From: Thermovirga lienii DSM 17291
GTDB lineage: Bacteria > Synergistota > Synergistia > Synergistales > Thermovirgaceae
Assembly: GCA_000233775.1 (NCBI GenBank)
Contig: CP003096.1
Span: 1 to 64,000, forward strand
Direction: 5' to 3'
DNA length: 64,000 nucleotides
Below are positions 33,264 through 42,246 of the stretch, one piece after another (position 1 is the stretch's first letter; the number at the start of each line of letters is the position of its first letter). Below the pieces are notes generated by a model that saw only the letters and a list, made by a program, of their open reading frames with translations, was not told where the DNA came from and made no database searches. Made by a program: the position numbers and the translations under genes.

Positions 33264-34550
33264 TTACATCGTGCCATTCCACAGCATATTGGGCAAGAAA
33301 AGAACCAACGATGGCAGGTATGTTATCAGTATGAGCGTAACGACGAGGATGATCACCATGGGTATTATGGGCTTGCTTATCTCTTCGATGCTGAGGCCCG
33401 TTATGGCACTTGCCACGTATATATCTATAGCCACTGGCGGGGTTGCCATCCCTATGGCAAGCCCCACTGCGATTATAACGCCGAAATGGATCAAGTTACC
33501 TCCCAACTGAGATATGGTGGGCAAAAATATGGGCGTTAGAATTATCAATGCAGAGGCAGTCTCCATGAACATTCCAGCTACAAGGATCACTAATAGCACC
33601 GCCAGGTATATCATAAAATGATTTTCGCCAGCCATCTGCATCAGGGCCCCTGCCACCTTATCGGGGACCTCGTAGAAAGCGAGGTTCCATCCAAAAAGCT
33701 TGGAGGTGGCAATTATGAACATTATGAGAGAGGATGTAACACCTGCCCCTACCACAAGGTTGTAAAGTTTCTTGAAGTCAAGGCTTTTATATATGAATAA
33801 AGCCACAAAAAGGGAGTAATCAACGGCAATGGCCGCTGCTTCAGAGGGGGTGAACCAGCCTGTGAAAATACCACCTAGGATTATTATTGGTGTTAGGAGG
33901 CCCCAGGATGCGCTCTTGAATCTACGCCACTTTTCCACGGAAGGTACGGGGTCGCTTGCAGGGTAGTTTCGCTTTTGTGCTACATATAAAGCAAAGGCTA
34001 TAAGTCCCAAACCCATCAATAATCCAGGAATGAAACCACCCATGAAGAGCTTGGCCACCGATTCCCCGGATATCACCGCGTAAAGAACCATGGGAACGCT
34101 TGGGGGAATCACTACGCCGATGGTGCCGGAAGCGGCTATGAGGGCAGCAGAGAAGTCCAGGTCGTATCCCTTTCGTTTCAAGTCCGGTAAAAGCGCCGAG
34201 CCTACAGCTGCTGTTGTAGCTGCTCCCGAACCGGAAATGGCGGCTATGAACATGGAGGCTACGGTGGAAACTATGGAAAGCCCCCCCTTGACCCTTCCCA
34301 GTGTGGCTTCAGCGAAGGAGACTATTTTTTCAGAGATGCCGCCTTTGGCCAGGATGTCCCCGGCAAGGATGAAAAAGGGTACGGCCACCAGGGCAAAGGA
34401 GTTGTTCCCCATGAACATCATCTGAGGAACCATCTGCAGAGGAAGGTCGCTTAAGATGAGGACCACAACCGATGAAATTCCTATGGCCAAAGCTATGGGG
34501 AATCCCAAAATCAACAAAAGGAAAAATGATATAGCGAGAACAAGGCCCAA
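33264..34550 (-). CDS. TRAP transporter large permease (DctM-type), second system
   Basis: A 428-aa permease with about 12 helices. Marks include GFPIALAIGISSV, VPFFILAGDILAKGGIS, GVVIPPSVPMVLYAVISGESV and GMATPPVAIDIYVASAITG, all classic DctM. TTG 34550 is chosen because GGAGGG lies 7 nt upstream and it starts 2 nt after the small-permease stop. The open frame extending to 34640 only overlaps that gene. It works with the DctQ and DctP proteins encoded upstream. Confidence 0.92.
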   Translation of the reverse strand: MGLVLAISFFLLLILGFPIALAIGISSVVVLILSDLPLQMVPQMMFMGNNSFALVAVPFFILAGDILAKGGISEKIVSFAEATLGRVKGGLSIVSTVASMFIAAISGSGAATTAAVGSALLPDLKRKGYDLDFSAALIAASGTIGVVIPPSVPMVLYAVISGESVAKLFMGGFIPGLLMGLGLIAFALYVAQKRNYPASDPVPSVEKWRRFKSASWGLLTPIIILGGIFTGWFTPSEAAAIAVDYSLFVALFIYKSLDFKKLYNLVVGAGVTSSLIMFIIATSKLFGWNLAFYEVPDKVAGALMQMAGENHFMIYLAVLLVILVAGMFMETASALIILTPIFLPTISQLGGNLIHFGVIIAVGLAIGMATPPVAIDIYVASAITGLSIEEISKPIIPMVIILVVTLILITYLPSLVLFLPNMLWNGTM

Positions 34551-34552
34551 GA

Positions 34553-35065
34553 TCAATCCCTCCTTAAGATTTTTAGGAGGCTGTCCAAAAGATGCACCAT
34601 TATGACCAGGCTCACGGCAGGGTAGAAAAGGTATATCCACGCCATGGATATGCCTAAAGCCGGAGTGGTCTGTCCTCCCTCGCTTTTCATCATCAATATT
34701 CCGTACCAGCCCACTATGACGAAAAAGGCCATGCTTGCAAGCTGGATAAAAACGCCAAGGGCCTTAGAGGCTTTAGGAGACAGCTTGTTGGCCAAAAAGG
34801 TTATGGCTATATGGCTTCCCCTTTTGAAGCCTATGGACGCACCCACCAAAGAAGAGGCCACAAGCAAAAACCGGGTCAGTTCCTCCGACCATACCAGGGC
34901 CTCAAAGAAGAACCTGAAGACTATCTGGAGGGTCGTTATGGCGATCATGGCCGTCATCAGGATGAATAGCAGCCCTTCGCATATTTTGTTTATCTTATCG
35001 CTTAAGGCTGAGAGGGATGACCTGTCAAGGCCCTCCCTCTCAGCAGATGGTTCTGTTCTTCTCAT
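34553..35065 (-). CDS. TRAP transporter small permease (DctQ-type), second system
   Basis: A 170-aa membrane protein with four helices and the typical LVWSEELTRFLLVASSLVGA segment of DctQ proteins. The N-terminal 25 residues are charged and cytoplasmic. It lies between the binding protein (12 nt upstream) and the large permease (2 nt downstream) in one minus-strand operon. Confidence 0.9.
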   Translation of the reverse strand: MRRTEPSAEREGLDRSSLSALSDKINKICEGLLFILMTAMIAITTLQIVFRFFFEALVWSEELTRFLLVASSLVGASIGFKRGSHIAITFLANKLSPKASKALGVFIQLASMAFFVIVGWYGILMMKSEGGQTTPALGISMAWIYLFYPAVSLVIMVHLLDSLLKILRRD

Positions 35066-35077
35066 GGTTTTCCTCTA

Positions 35078-36061
35078 CTAGTTGGCTTTGGTTTCAGCTA
35101 TGGCCTTCAGGACGTCCTCGCCGAAAGATGCACCGTATTTTTCGTAAACAGGCTCCACTGCCTTTCTGAAGGCCTCAAGGTCGGGCTTTTCCACTACTTC
35201 CATTCCCTGTTCCTTTAAGAAGGCAAGCCATTCGGCCGCTTTGTCGTTGTCGTACTGTCGGTTTGCCTTGGAGGCCTCCGTTGCCGCCTCCTGAATTATG
35301 GCTTGTTGCTCAGGTGTTAGTTTTTTCCAAGTCTTCATGCTCATCATTATCACGTTTGGAGCATAGGCGTGCCTTGTTAGAGACAGATACTTCTGGCTTT
35401 CGTATAGTTTGAAGGCCACTATTACGTTTAGGGGGTTTTCTTGTCCGTCGATGGTCTTCTGCTGGAGGGCCGTCAGAGCCTCGGTCCAAGCCATGGGCAC
35501 GGCGTTGGCGCCAAGGGCCTTGAAGGCGTCCACGTATATGGGGTTCTGCATTAATCTGATTTTGAGTCCCTTGACGTCATCAGGGGTCACTACGGGACGC
35601 TTGCTGTTGGTGAGGTTGCGGAATCCCCTCTCGCCGTAAGCAAGACCTTTCCATCCTTGGGTTTCCATCTTCTTGAGCATCTTTGTTCCTATTGGGCCGT
35701 CCAACACTGCATAAGCGTGTTCAGGGTTTCTGAACAGGAAAGGAAGATCGAACACGCCGAATTCGGGAATGAAATTGATGATAGGGCCACTGGTTATTAT
35801 ACCTGCGTCCACGACGCCCATCTTCATGCCTTCAAGCAAGGCTCTTTCATCACCGAGCTTCGCATTGGGGTAAATGGTGACGGTGATTTCGCCGTTGGAT
35901 TTTGCCTCCACTACTTCCTTGAACTTCAAAGCGCAGACGTGGAAGGCGTCTTTCTCATTTACAACATGGGCCAACTTGATATTTAGGCCCTTGGCAAAAG
36001 CACCCTGGACCCCTACTAGCAAAAAGGAAAACACAACCAAAAGAGCAAATAACTTTCTCAT
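35078..36061 (-). CDS. TRAP transporter solute-binding protein (DctP-type), second system
   Basis: A 327-aa periplasmic receptor with signal peptide MRKLFALLVVFSFLLVGVQG, cleaved after AFA. DctP/SiaP family features are IKLAHVVNEKDAFHV, ITVTIYPNAKLGDERALLEGM, LPFLFRNPEHAYAVLDG, the ligand-binding Arg in KGLKIRLMQNPIYVDAFKALGANAVPM and DGQENPLNVI. It should bind a carboxylate. IlvD downstream and a GntR regulator upstream suggest a sugar acid or hydroxy/2-oxo acid, which is inference. Confidence 0.93.
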   Translation of the reverse strand: MRKLFALLVVFSFLLVGVQGAFAKGLNIKLAHVVNEKDAFHVCALKFKEVVEAKSNGEITVTIYPNAKLGDERALLEGMKMGVVDAGIITSGPIINFIPEFGVFDLPFLFRNPEHAYAVLDGPIGTKMLKKMETQGWKGLAYGERGFRNLTNSKRPVVTPDDVKGLKIRLMQNPIYVDAFKALGANAVPMAWTEALTALQQKTIDGQENPLNVIVAFKLYESQKYLSLTRHAYAPNVIMMSMKTWKKLTPEQQAIIQEAATEASKANRQYDNDKAAEWLAFLKEQGMEVVEKPDLEAFRKAVEPVYEKYGASFGEDVLKAIAETKAN

Positions 36062-36082
36062 AAAACCTTATCCCTCCCATCT

Positions 36083-36148
36083 TTTGTACTACCTTGGTAC
36101 TACCAACGGGCATATTGTAATATAATGTCCTTGTGGCGACAAGGACAT
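36083..36148. promoter_or_regulatory. Divergent operator region between TRAP operon and GntR gene
   Basis: A perfect palindrome TTGGTACTACCAA at 36094-36106 contains the TGGT-N3-ACCA pattern typical of FadR/FCD-type GntR operators. A partial copy of the half-site (TTGTACTACC) starts at 36084. A second perfect repeat ATGTCCTTGT/ACAAGGACAT (36125-36148, 4-nt spacer) overlaps a TATAAT box at 36121-36126. The arrangement fits repression of both divergent genes by the adjacent regulator. Confidence 0.65.
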
Positions 36149-36170
36149 CGTAAAAAAGGTGATGGTCCAT

Positions 36171-36863
36171 TTGAGCAAAAGGCGAAAGAAACTTGCAGAG
36201 GAAATATTGGAGAAGATAAAAGACCGCTCCATCGTGGACGAGGAGGGAAGGCTGCCAACGGAAAGGGATCTAGCTGCACTTTTCAGAGTCAGCAGGAACC
36301 TTCTTCGGGAAGCTTTGGTGGTCTTGGAGTGCATGGGGATCATAGAGGTCAGGGCGAAGGAGGGCCTCTTCGTAAAAGGCGATTCCCCTTTGGATTTTTC
36401 TCCCAACTTGAAAAGTGTGGTTTTGTGGCCGGAGAACATGCTCCGGGATCTCATGGAGATGAGAGTCATCATAGAGGTTCCAGCTGCGGGATTGGCCGCA
36501 AGAAGACGCACCGCCGAAGACCTGAAAAGGATGGAGGAGTGCATAAGACACCTTGAGGAAGTTTACCTCCATGGAGAAAAGTACGAGGGAGAGGGGGCTA
36601 AGTGGGATGCCCTCCTTCATACAGCCATAGTGGAAGCCTCTGGCAACAGGATACTGGTGCGATTTTCTGAGGAGTTCGGCTACATCATGGAAAAGTACAT
36701 AGGCCAAAGCAGGTCCTTGGTATTCTCCCGGGGTGACTGGCCGAGGATAATCCTCGACCAGCACCGAGCGCTTTTTGCAGCCATAAAGGACAAAGACGAG
36801 GCTAAGGCCAAAAAAGCCGCACTAAAGCACATAGAGCTTGCAAGAAAAAAGTTCGCAGGTTAG
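36171..36863 (+). CDS. GntR-family transcriptional regulator (FadR/FCD subfamily)
   Basis: A 230-aa regulator with a GntR winged helix (EEGRLPTERDLAALFRVSRN, then LLREALVVLECMGIIE) and an FCD domain (LMEMRVIIEVPAAGLAARR, DALLHTAIVEASGNRIL, DQHRALFAAIKDKDE). TTG 36171 is preferred because AAAGGTGAT lies about 8 nt upstream. GTG 36159 and ATG 36162 overlap that site. It is divergent from the second TRAP operon, its probable target, with clear palindromes in between. Confidence 0.9.
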   Translation: MSKRRKKLAEEILEKIKDRSIVDEEGRLPTERDLAALFRVSRNLLREALVVLECMGIIEVRAKEGLFVKGDSPLDFSPNLKSVVLWPENMLRDLMEMRVIIEVPAAGLAARRRTAEDLKRMEECIRHLEEVYLHGEKYEGEGAKWDALLHTAIVEASGNRILVRFSEEFGYIMEKYIGQSRSLVFSRGDWPRIILDQHRALFAAIKDKDEAKAKKAALKHIELARKKFAG

Positions 36864-37576
36864 AGCTCTATGTCCGAAACAAAATTTTCCACTTTGTTTT
36901 TGTAGCGAGAAACTTTTGCCCAATATTTCCCCACGGGGCCGCCGTAATACCTTTTAAGGGCGGTCTTTGTGCTCTTGTAGTGTTTGAGGTAGCGGGACAA
37001 CAACAGGCTTCCTGCGGCAATTCCCTTTTCCGGGTCGTAAAGTTCCGACTGGGATTTTATTCCGTTTGCCATCAATAAGTTGTAATGAACGTGCCAGGCC
37101 ACCTGCATAACACCCATGGCGCCAAAGTTGCTTTTAGCCTTGGGGTCGAAGTGGCTTTCCGTGTTTGCAACGGCCACGGCCAAGCTCAGCGGAATGTTGT
37201 ATTTGCTGCTGTAGTGGAGGAAGGCAGCGGCCTCACGCCAGGCCGTTAAGGCGTCTATCTTTGGGTTTTGTTTTTTGATGTACAGTGCCAGAACCGCTGC
37301 CTTTTGCTGGGTTTCTTTGTCCCAGCTCCAAAGGAAGCGGATCTTTGAGTCGGGCTTCTTTACGTAGAGCCTGTACAAGTCCTCAGGCGCAAGCCCCATG
37401 TCCTTCAAAGAGGCTACCACCGTTTGATCCAAGGAATTAACCACCTGGTCCCGCCAAGTCCTTTCCTTTGCCCTCTCCCATACGGCTAAGGGTGACCCTT
37501 CAAGAACACCTCCAATGGTAAAGTTGACCGAAGTCGCTATAATTGCTACTAGTAATATCGCTTTTACGAGTTCCAT
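36860..37576 (-). CDS. Lytic transglycosylase (SLT domain)
   Basis: A 238-aa exported peptidoglycan lyase: N-terminal hydrophobic helix (VKAILLVAIIATSVNFTIGG), a linker region, then an SLT/goose-lysozyme-like domain with the catalytic Glu in NTESHFDPKAKS, followed by GAMGVMQVAWHVH and a late RYYGGPVGKYWAKV. It cleaves glycan strands to 1,6-anhydro products and may act in cell-wall growth or in placing envelope complexes. Its end overlaps the convergent GntR gene by 4 nt. Confidence 0.87.
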   Translation of the reverse strand: MELVKAILLVAIIATSVNFTIGGVLEGSPLAVWERAKERTWRDQVVNSLDQTVVASLKDMGLAPEDLYRLYVKKPDSKIRFLWSWDKETQQKAAVLALYIKKQNPKIDALTAWREAAAFLHYSSKYNIPLSLAVAVANTESHFDPKAKSNFGAMGVMQVAWHVHYNLLMANGIKSQSELYDPEKGIAAGSLLLSRYLKHYKSTKTALKRYYGGPVGKYWAKVSRYKNKVENFVSDIEL

Positions 37577-37724
37577 ACCGATTTTTCGAATCTTGAAACC
37601 GCTCCTTTCGAAAAAAAGAAAGAATATTTAAAATATCTCCCGGTGTGGGAATTATACACATAAATGTGAAAAATGCAACTATTGTATGACAAATTTGACC
37701 AATCTCAAGAAAGGAGAAGGAACA

Positions 37725-38270
37725 TTGAGATACACTACGGAACGGATAGTTAAATTGGCCATACTTTCTTCTTTGGGGTTGGTTTTGATGTTCTTCGTCA
37801 GGTTTCCTGTCATTCCCACTGCATCCTTTCTTGAGTACGAACCGGGAGATGTTCCGGCCCTTGTGGCTTCCTTTCTGTATGGACCATCATCGGGGCTTTT
37901 GGTCACTGCAGTCATCGTGATAGTACAGGCCCTTACGGTCAGTGCGGGAAGTTCCTGGATAGGTGCTTTGATGCACTTTGCGGCTACGGGGTCCATGGTG
38001 TTGGTCGCGGGCGTGGTGTACAGGAGAAATCCTACGTTCAAGGGAGCCTTGATGGGGTTGTTTTTGGGATCTTGTACAATGATTGTGTTGATGGTTCCCC
38101 TGAATTTCATCTTCACTTCCATGTTCCTGGACCTTCCCAAGGAGGCAGTGAAGGAGATAATAATTACGGCAGTCATCCCTTTCAATGTCTTCAAGACTGC
38201 CGTAAACTCCACTTTAACTATACTTTTATACAAAAACGTAGGGCGTATCCTTATCCACTGGGGAGCTTGA
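37725..38270 (+). CDS. ECF transporter S component, RibU-like (riboflavin)
   Basis: A 181-aa membrane protein with about 6 helices. The N-terminal half has VRFPVIPTASFLEYEPGDVP, then ALVASFLYGPSSGLLVTAVI, a pattern typical of riboflavin-type S components of energy-coupling factor importers. The EcfA/EcfT energising subunits are not in this window. TTG 37725 has AAGGAG 8 nt upstream; the frame opens 13 codons earlier without support. I looked for an FMN riboswitch in the 150 nt upstream and saw none. Its 3' end overlaps the convergent histidine kinase by 20 nt. Confidence 0.82.
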   Translation: MRYTTERIVKLAILSSLGLVLMFFVRFPVIPTASFLEYEPGDVPALVASFLYGPSSGLLVTAVIVIVQALTVSAGSSWIGALMHFAATGSMVLVAGVVYRRNPTFKGALMGLFLGSCTMIVLMVPLNFIFTSMFLDLPKEAVKEIIITAVIPFNVFKTAVNSTLTILLYKNVGRILIHWGA

Positions 38271-39999
38271 CGCGGAAGAGAGCCCCTTCTTCTTTATCTT
38301 CGAGGTTAATGGTCCCACCGTGAGACTTGATTATCTTCTGAGCTATGGCAAGTCCCAGACCGTACCCACCGGTTTTTGAGGCTTCTCTTGAGCGGTCCTT
38401 TTCTCCCCTTTGGAATCTTTCAAATATGATGTCCTTTAGCTCGTAAGGTACGCCTATCCCGTTATCGTCCACCGTGATGATCCAATGCCCTTCTTCTTTT
38501 TCCAAAGAGAGGACAACTTTGCCTCCATCTCTGTCCTGGAAACGTTTCCTGGTGTACTTTATGGCGTTCTCCAGCAGGTTCCAGAAGGCTCGCCTCAGTT
38601 CCTCGGCGTCTCCCTTCGTTGGTGCCTCTTGGGGGCCCAAGTATTCCAAGCGTATCTTCTCCGCTGCAGGTAGGTTTTTACCTTCGTTTACCAGGTTTTT
38701 GAGTAAGACGGCAAGATCTACGTCCTCCCACTTTGGCTCGTGGGGTCTGGCTTCGAGTCGGGATAGAAGTAAAAGGTCGTCCACCAGGCCGGTCATTCTT
38801 TCCTGTTGGGTTATGATCTTTTTAGCTAGCTCTTTTGCTTCTTTGGGTTCCATTTTTTCGTTTTCCATAAGTAGCTCTGCAGCCCCTCTTATTATGGTGA
38901 GGGGGGTTTGCAGTTCGTGGCTTGCGTCAGCTATGAAGGCCTTTCTTGCTTCCTCCAGGAGTACTCTTTCGGTCATGTCGGTCACCACTACCATGACGCC
39001 CCACTCTATGGAGAGGCTTTGGGCCTGGAGGTAGCGCTCCGTTTTGTTTATAGAAGTGAAAACGATCGTTGAATCTTCGCCTTTGAAAGACTTTTCCAGT
39101 AGGGTTATGAGTTCTGGAACCTTTATTACGCTCTGGAAAGGCAACCCCTTGGAAAGTTTGGGGGCCTCCCGTAAGGCGTAGGCTATAGAGTTGTTGGCAT
39201 ATCTTATCTTACTGTTTTTATCAATGACCATTACGCCTATGGGTAGGGAATCCAACAAAGATTCAAGATAGCTCTGCTCCCTCTTTAAATCCTGTAAGGT
39301 CTTGTCCAGCTTGCTAGACATGCCCTCCAATGCCTCAGCCAGTTTGAAAACCTCCAGTATGTTGGTTTTCTTGCCTATGGATAGCTTTCCTCTTTCGCTC
39401 TTCAAGGCTTCATTAGTCAGGTCCTCAAGAGGCTTGGATATCTGGCGGGAGAAAAAAATCCCCATTATTAGAGCTATGAGTCCAGCAGCAAGAAGGGAAA
39501 AAAGTAAACTTTTCCGTGCTTCGAATATGGCTTGGTCCATGTACGAGAGAGGCAGGGATATTCTAAGTACGTACAAATTGCCATCCTTGTCCGCTACGCT
39601 TTTTGCCATGTAGAGGGACTGGTCTTTGACGCTGCGGCTGTATCGCAAGTCCTTTCCAAATCCCTTGAGTATGGCCTCTCTGACTTCGGGCCTGGAACCG
39701 TGATCGTCTAGCTCCTCAACGGGCACTTTGTTGTCGTAAAGTACCCTTCCATCGAAGGTTATAATGGTTACTCGGCTTGAATTTTCGTCCTTCCATCTAT
39801 CGACATTGGCGATCAAGCCTTGAATGCCGTAATTTTCTATCTCGGCCGACAATACCTCCGTTAGGGAGGCAAGGGAACTTTCTGCCTGCTTGTACAGTTG
39901 GTCTTCTACATTTTTACCTATAAGAAACCATCCTGAGAGGAGGACCAAAACCACTATTATGGCGACTAAATCGGTCATCTTACCTTTGAGAGTTCTCAT
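38251..39999 (-). CDS. phoR: Phosphate-responsive sensor histidine kinase PhoR
   Basis: A 582-aa membrane kinase: helix 1 (about 8-28), extracytoplasmic sensor region (about 30-165), helix 2 (about 168-188), HAMP-like linker, PAS domain (about 245-345), HisKA with the phospho-His in DASHELQTPLT near residue 361, and an ATPase domain with NLLENAIKYT, DDNGIGVP and GGYGLGLAI. It is last in a pst-pho cluster directly after phoB, whose 3' end it overlaps by 20 nt, so it should sense phosphate through PstSCAB-PhoU. Confidence 0.92.
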   Translation of the reverse strand: MRTLKGKMTDLVAIIVVLVLLSGWFLIGKNVEDQLYKQAESSLASLTEVLSAEIENYGIQGLIANVDRWKDENSSRVTIITFDGRVLYDNKVPVEELDDHGSRPEVREAILKGFGKDLRYSRSVKDQSLYMAKSVADKDGNLYVLRISLPLSYMDQAIFEARKSLLFSLLAAGLIALIMGIFFSRQISKPLEDLTNEALKSERGKLSIGKKTNILEVFKLAEALEGMSSKLDKTLQDLKREQSYLESLLDSLPIGVMVIDKNSKIRYANNSIAYALREAPKLSKGLPFQSVIKVPELITLLEKSFKGEDSTIVFTSINKTERYLQAQSLSIEWGVMVVVTDMTERVLLEEARKAFIADASHELQTPLTIIRGAAELLMENEKMEPKEAKELAKKIITQQERMTGLVDDLLLLSRLEARPHEPKWEDVDLAVLLKNLVNEGKNLPAAEKIRLEYLGPQEAPTKGDAEELRRAFWNLLENAIKYTRKRFQDRDGGKVVLSLEKEEGHWIITVDDNGIGVPYELKDIIFERFQRGEKDRSREASKTGGYGLGLAIAQKIIKSHGGTINLEDKEEGALFRVKLPSG

Positions 40000-40699
40000 G
40001 CGCTTTTTCCTCCCACTTGATCATATATCCCCTTCCCCGAACGGTATGCAGGATCTTTGGGTTTTCAGGATCTTTCTCTAGCTTCCTTCTCAACCTTGAA
40101 ATGTGAACGTCCACGGTCCTGCTGTCTCCAAGATAGTAGCCCCATCCCTTGGCCAGAAGCTCCTCTCGGGATAGGACCCGGCCAGGGTTTTGGGCCAGGA
40201 TCTCTAAAAGGTGGTATTCCGTAGGGCTCAAGTCCAATGTCTTTCCATCAAGGGTTACTACCTGTTTTTCAAAATCCATTTCCAGAGGTCCTATTTGAAT
40301 AGAAGGACTTTCTGTGCTTTTGGTCTTGCTCCTTCTCAGTACGCTTCTGACCCTTGCCATGAGCTCTATCAATGAGAAGGGCTTACGTATGTAGTCATCG
40401 GCTCCCAAATCTAGTCCAGCCACGACGTCTCGTTCGTCCCTCCTGGCAGTCAGCAGGATTATGGGAATGTTAGAGGTCTTTGGATTCCCTTTCAATCTTC
40501 GGCACACTTCCCAGCCGTCCATTTTAGGGAGCATTATATCCAATATGATGAGGTCGGGCAGGAGGTTTTCTGCCATTTCAAGTCCCGTATCTCCATCGAA
40601 GGCCTTTTCTACTTTGTACCCGTGGCGCTTGAGGGCATCTGACAAGATGTCGGAGAGAGCCTCCTCATCCTCCACCACAAGGATGCGCTCAGATTGCAT
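39980..40699 (-). CDS. phoB: Phosphate regulon response regulator PhoB
   Basis: A 239-aa OmpR/PhoB-type regulator: receiver domain with acidic pocket VVEDEE, phospho-acceptor Asp54 in IILDIMLPKMDGWEV and conserved Lys in YIRKPFSL, then a winged-helix DNA-binding domain (LSPTEYHLLEILAQNPGRV, then RTVDVHISRLRRKLE). It overlaps phoR and lies 3 nt after phoU. Likely target: the 11-bp direct repeats upstream of pstS. Confidence 0.95.
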   Translation of the reverse strand: MQSERILVVEDEEALSDILSDALKRHGYKVEKAFDGDTGLEMAENLLPDLIILDIMLPKMDGWEVCRRLKGNPKTSNIPIILLTARRDERDVVAGLDLGADDYIRKPFSLIELMARVRSVLRRSKTKSTESPSIQIGPLEMDFEKQVVTLDGKTLDLSPTEYHLLEILAQNPGRVLSREELLAKGWGYYLGDSRTVDVHISRLRRKLEKDPENPKILHTVRGRGYMIKWEEKAHENSQR

Positions 40700-40702
40700 G
40701 AT

Positions 40703-41419
40703 TTAATCCCTCTTTTCCTCTTCCTCTGATCGCTCTATTCGCCTTCTGTAGCTGGAAGCCCTTATAAAATTGCCGGTGCACATGTAGACTGTGTGTTCGC
40801 AGAGGTTGGTCACGTGATCTCCGGCTCTTTCCAGGGCTCTGGACACCAAAATGAGCTGCATGGCCTGCTCTATGTTCCTTGGGTTTTCCATCATCAATAC
40901 CACAAGCTCCCTGAATATCTGCTTGTCCAGATCATCTATCTCGTCGTCAAGGGCGCATATCTTCTTCGCTTCCTCGGGGTTTTTGTTCACGAAGGCTTTC
41001 AAGGCCAGGTCGATCATTTCTCGTATTTTCTCTCCCATTCGAGGTATATCGATCAGGGGCTTGATGAGCTTTTCCTTTGACAGGGCCTTTGCAATCTTGG
41101 CTATGCTCACTCCTAGGTCACCTATGCGCTCAAGGTCGACGGACATGTGGAGTATGGAGGCTATCATTCTCAGGTCCATAGCTACAGGCTGGAAGCGGGC
41201 TATTATCTCCAGGGCCTGTTCGTTTATTGATTGGGTGATTTGGTCCAGCTCTTCGTCTCCCCGCATTACTTCATCTGCCAGATTTAAATCGCTTTTCTTC
41301 AAGGCCCATATTGCCTTGTTTATGGCATCTTCGGCGAGGGCCCCGAGCTTCATAAGCTTGTTGTATAAGGAGTTCAATTCTTCATCAAGAGCTTTTCTTC
41401 CCGTCAAGTGGTTGGCCAT
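40703..41419 (-). CDS. phoU: Phosphate transport regulatory protein PhoU
   Basis: A 238-aa all-helical protein of two PhoU repeats, each with the metal-binding E/D-x3-D pattern (DEELDQITQSINEQAL; DDEIDDLDKQIFREL) and ERIGD/ERAGDHVTNL motifs. It links PstSCAB activity to PhoR and restrains the system when phosphate is plentiful. Located between pstB and phoB in one minus-strand cluster. Confidence 0.95.
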   Translation of the reverse strand: MANHLTGRKALDEELNSLYNKLMKLGALAEDAINKAIWALKKSDLNLADEVMRGDEELDQITQSINEQALEIIARFQPVAMDLRMIASILHMSVDLERIGDLGVSIAKIAKALSKEKLIKPLIDIPRMGEKIREMIDLALKAFVNKNPEEAKKICALDDEIDDLDKQIFRELVVLMMENPRNIEQAMQLILVSRALERAGDHVTNLCEHTVYMCTGNFIRASSYRRRIERSEEEEKRD

Positions 41420-41467
41420 GGTATCACTTCCTTTTTTATTAATGAGCTTAATGCCTCAAGGGCATGC

Positions 41468-42235
41468 TTAACCGAACCTACCGGTTATGTAGTCCTCGGT
41501 CCTTCGATCCTTGGGAGATGTAAATATCTGTTGAGTTGGTCCGTACTCTATCATCTCTCCCATGAGGAAGAATACCGTTATATCCGAAACCCTTGCAGCT
41601 TGCTGCATGTTGTGGGTGACTATTACCACGGTATAGGAGCTGCTTAGCATTCTCACCAACTCCTCAATTCTCGCAGTGGCCATGGGATCCAGGGCTGAGG
41701 TGGGTTCGTCCATCAGGATTACCTCTGGCTCCACGGCTATGGCCCGGGCTATGCAAAGCCTCTGCTGTTGTCCCCCTGACAGGGCCGTAGCCGGTTTGTG
41801 TAGTTTGTCCTTGACCTCGTCCCACAGAGCGCTTCCCCTTAAGCTCTTTTCGACTATCTCATCCAGTTTGTTCTTGTTTCTGATTCCGTGGAGCCTGGGG
41901 CCGTAGGCCACGTTGTCGTATATCGACATAGGGAAGGGGTTGGGGCGCTGGAAGACCATCCCCACCTTCCTGCGGAGCTCTATGGGGTCCGTTTCAGGGT
42001 CATATATGTCCTTTCCATCTATCATGACTTTGCCCGTTATCCTGCAAGAATGTATGAAATCGTTCATCCTGTTGAGGCAGCGCAAGAAGGTGCTCTTGCC
42101 GCAGCCTGAAGGGCCTATAAGGGCTGTTACGGCCTTTTCAGGGACTGTAAGGGCTATATTTTTCAAGGCATGGGTTTCCCCATAAAACAAGTTGAGGTTG
42201 TCTACTATTATCTTGTCTTTTTTATCCATATCCAT
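41468..42235 (-). CDS. pstB: Phosphate ABC transporter ATP-binding protein PstB
   Basis: A 255-aa ATPase with Walker [11 protein letters not shown]-loop [23 protein letters not shown] signature LSGGQQQR, Walker [14 protein letters not shown] and the switch His in VTHNMQQA. These are diagnostic of PstB. ATG 42235 has GAGGGTG 5 nt upstream; the open frame continues to 42289 inside pstA but lacks support. Confidence 0.97.
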   Translation of the reverse strand: MDMDKKDKIIVDNLNLFYGETHALKNIALTVPEKAVTALIGPSGCGKSTFLRCLNRMNDFIHSCRITGKVMIDGKDIYDPETDPIELRRKVGMVFQRPNPFPMSIYDNVAYGPRLHGIRNKNKLDEIVEKSLRGSALWDEVKDKLHKPATALSGGQQQRLCIARAIAVEPEVILMDEPTSALDPMATARIEELVRMLSSSYTVVIVTHNMQQAARVSDITVFFLMGEMIEYGPTQQIFTSPKDRRTEDYITGRFG

Positions 42236-42246
42236 AGTTTCACCCT

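Noticed and set aside
37577-37724. FMN riboswitch before the RibU-like gene
   Set aside because: None of the conserved FMN aptamer blocks is visible in the upstream 150 nt.
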